Shown: positions 59,220 through 64,000 of the stretch, in pieces
Numbering within the stretch: position 1 is the stretch's first letter
Layout of the letters: the number at the start of each line of letters is the position of its first letter
Origin: Neorhizobium sp. UBA3556
GTDB lineage: Bacteria; Pseudomonadota; Alphaproteobacteria; Rhizobiales; Rhizobiaceae
Direction: 5' to 3'
Length of the DNA stretch: 64,000 nucleotides
Assembly: GCA_002376235.1 (NCBI GenBank)
Contig: DFNX01000010.1
Coordinates: 124,001-188,000 of the forward strand
The notes under the pieces: model-generated
What the model saw: only the letters and a program-made list of their open reading frames with translations
What the model was told of the DNA's origin: nothing
Databases searched by the model: none
Made by a program: the position numbers and the translations under genes

Positions 59220-59463
59220 GTTTTTGCCAGGACTCGCGAACAGATGCCATCAGGGCTTCAGGATCGAAAGGCACGGTGTCTCCGCTATTCTCTCCTTCGA
59301 TCAGAAGCTCGCGCAGCCTCTCGATCTTCATCTGCTCCTCCTCGAGCATGCGAAGACCGGCCTCGATAACTTCATCAACGGTCTTGAAGCGTCCGCTTTC
59401 CAGTTCACGCGAGACGAAGCTTGCGGCCTGATCGCTGACGGTCACTTGCACGGGCTTGTTCAT
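59212..59463 (-). CDS. parD: ParD-type antitoxin
   Basis: An 83-residue ribbon-helix-helix antitoxin. The N-terminal DNA-binding part reads PVQVTVSDQAASFVSRELES, then GRFKTVDEVIEAGLRMLEEE, followed by a C-terminal helix that should wrap the toxin. It is expected to repress its own operon. The ATG at 59463 follows AGGAG closely. Upstream within about 50 bases is the glyS terminator, so the parDE promoter must lie in between. The order antitoxin then toxin, with overlapping ends, is standard. Confidence 0.9.
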   Translation of the reverse strand: MNKPVQVTVSDQAASFVSRELESGRFKTVDEVIEAGLRMLEEEQMKIERLRELLIEGENSGDTVPFDPEALMASVRESWQKRG

Positions 59464-59514
59464 CGAAGGCTCCTGGAGAAATCCACACTCAGTTTAACAC
59501 GGAGAGCAGCGCAG

Positions 59515-59543
59515 AAAAAAGCCCCGGATCAGCGGGGCTTTTG
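59515..59543 (-). terminator. Intrinsic terminator of glyS
   Basis: AAAAGCCCCG (59517-59526) and CGGGGCTTTT (59533-59542) form a 10-bp stem around GATCAG. On the minus strand it is followed by a run of T residues, about 40 bases after the glyS stop. It separates glyS from the parDE promoter. Confidence 0.9.
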
Positions 59544-59580
59544 AAAGTTCGGATCGAGAGCCTGCGCGCAGAGCCGCGCC

Positions 59581-61734
59581 TTACCCGCTGATCTTGGAGA
59601 AATCCGCAACCGTACCGGTCGCCTCGCGGATGGCCTTCAGGAGAGCCAGACGGTTGGCGCGGATGGCGGTGTCCTCGTCGTTGACCAGAACATCCTCGAA
59701 GAATTTGTCGACCGGCGCGCGCAGCTGCGACAGGGCTTCCATGGCGGAGCGGTATTCCTTCTTCGAAACCGCTTCAGATGCTTCTTTGGAAGCCACCTGG
59801 ACCGCAGCCCAAAGCGCCTTTTCGGCATCGAGCTTCAAGAGTTCGTCGGAGACACCTTCGGCAACAACTGTGCCCTTCTTCTCCTCGGCGGCCAGCAGCT
59901 GCGTGGCGCGCTTGGTGCCGGCGAGCAGGTTCTGGCCGTCTTCGGAAGAGATAAAGGAGGTCAGTGCTTCCGCACGACGGGCCGCGAGAAGCAGATCATC
60001 GGTCTGCGATGTCAGCACCGAGTCGATGATATCGTGACGGGCGCCCATATCGCGCAGATAGACTTTCAGGCGATCATGGAAGAAGGACAGGAGATCGGCA
60101 TCCTTGGTGGCCGCCAGCAGCGGCAGCTCCACACTCCGCTCCAGAAGAATGCGCACCACGCCAAGAGCCGCACGGCGCAGCGCGTAAGGGTCTTTCGAGC
60201 CGGTCGGCTTTTCGTCGATGGCCCAGAAGCCGGTAAGCGTATCGAGCTTGTCGGCGAGCGCGACGGTGATCGCGACCTTGTCCTTCGGCACGCGGTCGGA
60301 CGGACCCTGCGGCTTGTAGTGATCCTCGATGGCAATCGCGACGGATTCGTTTTCGCCCTGCAGGCCGGCATAACGACGGCCCATCAGACCCTGAAGTTCA
60401 GGGAATTCACCGACAGCTTCGGTGCGAAGATCGGCCTTGGCGAGCACGGCCGCACGATCAACGAGGATCGGATCGGCGCCAACGATCGGGGCGAGTTCCT
60501 TGGCAAGCGCGCGGATGCGGGTAACGCGTTCACCCTGCGTGCCGAGCTTGGCATGGAACGTGACGTTCAGCGCGTCGAGCTTGGCCATGCGCTGATCGAG
60601 CGGTTTCTTCAGGTCGAGATCGAATTTCTTTGCAGAGTCGGTAAGCGTGCCGAGATCCGGCAGGTCGCCCTGGTCGCGGGTCCAGAAATGCTTGGCGTCG
60701 GAGAGGCGCGCACGCACAACCTTGCCGTTGCCGTGAATGATTTCCTTGCCGCCATCCTTGGCATCAATATTCGAAATCAGGATGAAGTGGTTCGAAAGTC
60801 CTTCTTCCGACCCCTGCGGGCGGGTGACAAAGCATTTCTGGTTGGTCTTGATCGTCAGGCGGATGATTTCGGCGGGGATTTCGAGATAGTCCTTCTCGAA
60901 CGTGCCCATCAGCACATGCGGCCATTCGACGAGGCCGGAGACTTCTTCGAGCAGGCCTTCATCCTCAACCAGATCGAGACCGCTTGCGAAAGCCAGATCA
61001 CGCGCGTCATGCAGGATCATGTCCTTGCGGCGTTCGGCATCGAGCATGACCTTCGCCTTTTCGAGGCTTGCGACGTAATCATCGAAGCGGCGAACTGTGA
61101 TGGCTTCCGGCGCGTGGAAACGGTGCCCATAGGTGACGTTGCCGGCGGTGATGCCGTCGATGACGAACGGGATGACCTTCGTCTCATCATGCTCGGAGCC
61201 GAAAGTGCAGATGATCGACTGCAGCGGGCGCACCCAGCGCAGGCTTTCCGGCCCCTTGCCTTCGATGCCGCCATAGCTCGATCCCTTCGGCATGGAAGCA
61301 AAACCGGAGCGCATCGATTTCGGCCATGGGAAGGAGCGGATGATGCCGGGCATCACGTCGGCAATGATCTCTTCCGCCCCGCGACCGGCCTTGGAGACGA
61401 TGGCGACATAAAAATCGCCCTTCTTCGGGTCGGTGGCGACCTGGGCCTCCGAAATATCCGAAAGACCGGCCTTGCGCAGGAAACCGGCAATCGCCTGTTC
61501 CGGCGCCTTGGTGGAGGGTCCCTTGATTTCCTCGCGCAGATCGGCGGAACGTGCGGTCAGGCCGCGAATATCGAGCGTCAGGCGACGCGGCGTCCAGTAT
61601 TCGCGCGCACCCTCGTAGGTCAGGCCCGCATCCACCAGCGCGTCGGTCACGAGCTTTTTCAGGTCACCCGCCGCCTTGCGCTGCATGCGGGCAGGAATTT
61701 CCTCGGAGCGAAGTTCTAGAAGCAGGTCGGGCAT
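59581..61734 (-). CDS. glyS: Glycine--tRNA ligase beta subunit
   Basis: Beta subunit of the bacterial heterotetrameric glycyl-tRNA synthetase; it carries tRNA recognition. At 717 residues the start is MPDLLLELRSEEIPARMQRK, the classical N-terminus. Visible are RSFPWPKSMRSGF, FVTRPQGSEEGLSNHFILIS and the C-terminal anticodon-binding region with VLVNDEDTAIRANRLALLKA. ATG 61734 is preferred; a TTG at 61743 would add three residues. The alpha subunit glyQ is not in the window and is expected further upstream on this strand, beyond lemA. A terminator follows. Confidence 0.97.
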   Translation of the reverse strand: MPDLLLELRSEEIPARMQRKAAGDLKKLVTDALVDAGLTYEGAREYWTPRRLTLDIRGLTARSADLREEIKGPSTKAPEQAIAGFLRKAGLSDISEAQVATDPKKGDFYVAIVSKAGRGAEEIIADVMPGIIRSFPWPKSMRSGFASMPKGSSYGGIEGKGPESLRWVRPLQSIICTFGSEHDETKVIPFVIDGITAGNVTYGHRFHAPEAITVRRFDDYVASLEKAKVMLDAERRKDMILHDARDLAFASGLDLVEDEGLLEEVSGLVEWPHVLMGTFEKDYLEIPAEIIRLTIKTNQKCFVTRPQGSEEGLSNHFILISNIDAKDGGKEIIHGNGKVVRARLSDAKHFWTRDQGDLPDLGTLTDSAKKFDLDLKKPLDQRMAKLDALNVTFHAKLGTQGERVTRIRALAKELAPIVGADPILVDRAAVLAKADLRTEAVGEFPELQGLMGRRYAGLQGENESVAIAIEDHYKPQGPSDRVPKDKVAITVALADKLDTLTGFWAIDEKPTGSKDPYALRRAALGVVRILLERSVELPLLAATKDADLLSFFHDRLKVYLRDMGARHDIIDSVLTSQTDDLLLAARRAEALTSFISSEDGQNLLAGTKRATQLLAAEEKKGTVVAEGVSDELLKLDAEKALWAAVQVASKEASEAVSKKEYRSAMEALSQLRAPVDKFFEDVLVNDEDTAIRANRLALLKAIREATGTVADFSKISG

Positions 61735-61826
61735 GGGGTTCAAGTCTTTGCGCTGAAAAATAATGACGTGGCGGGCTTAGCAAGCCCATCCGCAAAAGTC
61801 ATCAGGTCTGATTGGGAAAGTGTAGC

Positions 61827-63746
61827 TTACCACCCGCCGCCGCCGCCCCCGCCTCCCCCGCCGCCGGAGAAACCGCCACCGGTGGAGAAGCCGGAGGACG
61901 ACGACGAGGATTTCGGTGTCGGGATGGTGGATTGGATGGTCTGCGACATGGAGGACGAGAAACCGCCGATGCGATCGCCGAAACTGCCGAAACCGTCGCC
62001 GTGATACCAGGTCGAGGTGTAGGCGACGGCACCGGCAGCAACGGCCGTTGCCAGCCATGCCTCGAAAGCGTCACTCCACGGCTTTTCGACACCAAGCGCC
62101 ACAGCATAGGGCAAGAGCTTCTCGAAATGCTGAGGCGACATGGAAGGGGCGCCGGCCATGTTCATCCGGTCCTTTTCGGCGACCGTCAGATAGGTACGCA
62201 GGCCTTCGATCTCATCCATCAGCTTGCGACCAAGCGGGGTCGGCGCGCCCATCAGGAAGAAGAATAAGACATTGACGAGAACCAACCCGCCGATGCCGGC
62301 AAAGACCGGCCATTGGCCATCCCCAATGCTGTCGATCATGCCGACGATGAAAATGCCGCCAATGGAAAAGGCAACAAGGCCTAACATGGCAAACGAGATG
62401 ATCGCGGCGATGCGGGCGGCAATGGTTTTCTTCCGCAGCAGCGATTTGCCGGCATTGACGGCGAAGAACGACCAGAAGCCGCCGGAGAAAACGGCGGGGA
62501 TCAGCAGGCCAAGATCATCCGGATCGATATCGCCGAAGATCAGTAGCGCGGCCGCGGCCATCAGGCTCAAAAGCACGCCAAGCACGATGTAGACGGTGTT
62601 GTGCCTGTAATATTTGCTACGATGCTCCTTCTCGATCGCCTGCCGGAAGGTCTTGCTGATCTGCTGCACCCGCTCGCCATTCGACTTCTCGATCGCGAAT
62701 GTATCGCCCGCAGCGCCCATCTGGAACAGCATCGCCTTCTGTCCGGACGGAAGTTCCTTCAGCGGCTTTCCGTCGCTGATCCTGACGACGACCCGCGACT
62801 TCAGGTCTTCGAGCGTCAGATAGCCTTTTACCGCGAGATCCAGCAGGCTTGCCGAAAACGCCGTCCAGCCGCCGCCGGAAAATCCCTTGTTGTCGATGTA
62901 GTTGACCAGCGCCGGCGAAATGCCGGCCGGTGTGTCCCAGCGCGGCACGATGACGCCGCCTTGTGGGTCACGTCCCACCCTGCGCCAGACCATGAAGTAG
63001 TAGAGCGAAACGAGAGCAAGGCCGCCGAGGGCCAGCAACAGGTTGCGATTGTCACGCCACCACCAGGCACTCTCCTGATCTGCAGAAGGTGCTTCGACGA
63101 TGCCCTTGGGGAAGCCGACAACGATGGTGAGGCCTTCCTCACGGCCGAGCGGTCGGGTCGTGGTGAATGTCGCCTGATTGCCAGAAGCGCTTGAGCGGGC
63201 ATCGCGAGCGGTGGAACCGTAGGCGCCGGTAAAGGCGGCAGTATCGGCAACCCTGCCACCCGGCAACGTCACCCGCGCCGAAGCCTGTGCGATGCGGAAC
63301 TGCCAGCCATTGCCGGTCGCGTTCCAGTAAAGCTCGTCATGATCGTCGAAATAACGGATCTGCCGATTGGACCGGTAGGTGATGGCATAGGTGTGCTCGC
63401 CCGGAGACAGAAACGTGTCTTCGCCACCGGCATAGATGCGGATGCCACGGGAGATGGTTTCCGTGTGAAAGGCTTCTGGCCGGCCGTCGCGGGTGACGGA
63501 CACAAGGTCGAAACCAACCCTGATCGTGCGGCCTTTCGCATCCTCCATGGTCAACGGAAAATCGCGAAAGATGCCCCGGCGAATGCGGTTGCCTTCAGCA
63601 TTGACGGTGATCGTCTCGGTCACCGTCAGTTCGCCATCGGCAGCGATCCTGATGTCCGAGTTGTAGCTGCGGATATATTCTTCCGCCGCAGCCGGCAGGT
63701 AACCTGCCAGAAGCAGTATGAGAGAAAGAACAAGGCGCCGAAACAT
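61827..63746 (-). CDS. DUF2207 family membrane protein
   Basis: A 639-residue membrane protein. After a signal peptide (LVLSLILLLAGYLPAAAEEY) comes the extracytoplasmic DUF2207 domain, with IRSYNSDIRIAADGELTVTE and REEGLTIVVGFPKGIVEAP, then a membrane helix, a cytoplasmic region with PLGRKLMDEIEGLRTYLTVA, three further helices and a Gly/Ser-rich end with GGGFSGGGGGGGGGGGW. The Gly-rich tail is usual for this family. The function is unknown. It lies 14 bases downstream of the lemA-like gene on the same strand, a very common pairing. Confidence 0.88.
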   Translation of the reverse strand: MFRRLVLSLILLLAGYLPAAAEEYIRSYNSDIRIAADGELTVTETITVNAEGNRIRRGIFRDFPLTMEDAKGRTIRVGFDLVSVTRDGRPEAFHTETISRGIRIYAGGEDTFLSPGEHTYAITYRSNRQIRYFDDHDELYWNATGNGWQFRIAQASARVTLPGGRVADTAAFTGAYGSTARDARSSASGNQATFTTTRPLGREEGLTIVVGFPKGIVEAPSADQESAWWWRDNRNLLLALGGLALVSLYYFMVWRRVGRDPQGGVIVPRWDTPAGISPALVNYIDNKGFSGGGWTAFSASLLDLAVKGYLTLEDLKSRVVVRISDGKPLKELPSGQKAMLFQMGAAGDTFAIEKSNGERVQQISKTFRQAIEKEHRSKYYRHNTVYIVLGVLLSLMAAAALLIFGDIDPDDLGLLIPAVFSGGFWSFFAVNAGKSLLRKKTIAARIAAIISFAMLGLVAFSIGGIFIVGMIDSIGDGQWPVFAGIGGLVLVNVLFFFLMGAPTPLGRKLMDEIEGLRTYLTVAEKDRMNMAGAPSMSPQHFEKLLPYAVALGVEKPWSDAFEAWLATAVAAGAVAYTSTWYHGDGFGSFGDRIGGFSSSMSQTIQSTIPTPKSSSSSSGFSTGGGFSGGGGGGGGGGGW

Positions 63747-63760
63747 CAGCAGCCTCCGCT

Positions 63761-64000
63761 CTAGAATTTCACGCTGGGAACGGCGCGATCCGCCTCGTTT
63801 TCTATCTCGAAATACTCCCGCTTGGAAAAGCCGAAGGGGCCAGCGACGAGATTGGCGGGAAAGCTCTCGACCTTGATATTCAGGTCGCGGGCCGAGCCGT
63901 TGTAATATCGCCGCGCCATCTGTATCTCGCTTTCGATCGTCTCCAGCGAGGCCTGCAATTCGGCAAAATTCTGGTTGGCCTTGAGATCGGGATAGGCTTC
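63761..64000 (-). CDS. lemA: LemA family protein (5' end outside window)
   Basis: The C-terminal 79 residues of a LemA protein. The frame is open to the last base of the window, reading EAYPDLKANQNFAELQ, then ESEIQMARRYYNGSARDLN, then IKVESFPANLVAGPFGF and a short tail ending VPSVKF. LemA proteins are single-helix membrane-anchored proteins of unknown role. It sits directly upstream of the DUF2207 gene and is very likely cotranscribed with it. The start is beyond the window, so the total length is unknown. Confidence 0.92.
   Translation of the reverse strand, partial: EAYPDLKANQNFAELQASLETIESEIQMARRYYNGSARDLNIKVESFPANLVAGPFGFSKREYFEIENEADRAVPSVKF

Noticed and set aside
60034..61719. 561-codon open frame on the plus strand
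   Set aside because: Fully antisense to glyS, which is unambiguous; no ribosome binding site and no recognisable protein features.
1..64000. CRISPR arrays, rRNA, tRNA, insertion sequences, phage genes
   Set aside because: I found no regularly spaced repeats, no cloverleaf with anticodon arm in the gaps, no transposase or integrase and no phage structural genes.

Overview
The window looks like a chromosomal segment of a Rhizobiaceae bacterium (Rhizobium, Agrobacterium or a close relative). This rests on the high-GC codon use, the alphaproteobacterial gene set (BA14K proteins, an aroC-ribB pair in which RibB carries a dead RibA half, bioMNY, a Tex-type S1 protein, cyclopropane synthase, an OpgC-type acyltransferase), a general-stress EcfG-type promoter and a rhizobial-style palindromic intergenic repeat. 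I see no rRNA, tRNA, CRISPR array, prophage or insertion sequence. Almost everything is housekeeping; accessory DNA is limited to a decayed BrnT/BrnA module, an apparently intact ParDE module and one repeat element.

Layout. 1-11.3 kb: 3' part of a polysaccharide deacetylase, pdxH, a small lipoprotein, a class II J-domain protein, fabI, a histidine phosphatase, a DUF1344 protein, a large membrane GGDEF-EAL protein, then aroC-ribB closed by an intrinsic terminator. 11.3-11.9 kb: wreck of a brnT-brnA toxin-antitoxin pair. 11.9-23.2 kb: a Gfo/Idh/MocA dehydrogenase and a three-gene trehalose-to-glycogen operon (glgE, treS fused to maltokinase, glgB) meeting a YcaQ-type DNA glycosylase. 23.3-31 kb: bioMNY biotin transporter, a thioesterase, a histone-deacetylase-like hydrolase, xseB, an orphan ATPase, a pirin and dxs. 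31-44 kb: opgC, tlyA and an RNA methyltransferase, an animal-type haem peroxidase, an acyl-CoA dehydrogenase/enoyl-CoA hydratase operon, a CorA-type transporter, two BA14K proteins, an HxlR regulator divergent from an NmrA-type protein, and a Rieske oxygenase resembling glycine betaine demethylase GbcA. 44-56 kb: tsaC, a D-2-hydroxyacid-type flavoprotein with a ModE-like regulator, a DUF6101-like protein, ubiA, cfa, tex, purD. 56-64 kb: a chemoreceptor, DUF523-ParE-ParD, glyS, a DUF2207 protein and the end of lemA.

The most interesting item is a full cobalamin riboswitch (about 215 nt, minus strand, 43966-44180) whose only downstream gene is the GbcA-like Rieske oxygenase. This suggests that B12 status controls betaine demethylation. 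A plausible reason is that betaine breakdown yields glycine, the precursor of 5-aminolevulinate and hence of the corrin ring in alphaproteobacteria; that link is inference. Other signals worth checking are the catalytically dead GH13 domain fused in front of GlgE, a textbook EcfG promoter before a BA14K gene, hairpins that cover the ribosome binding sites of opgC and purD, a branched leader before the DUF6101 gene, and a palindromic operator before the acyl-CoA dehydrogenase operon.
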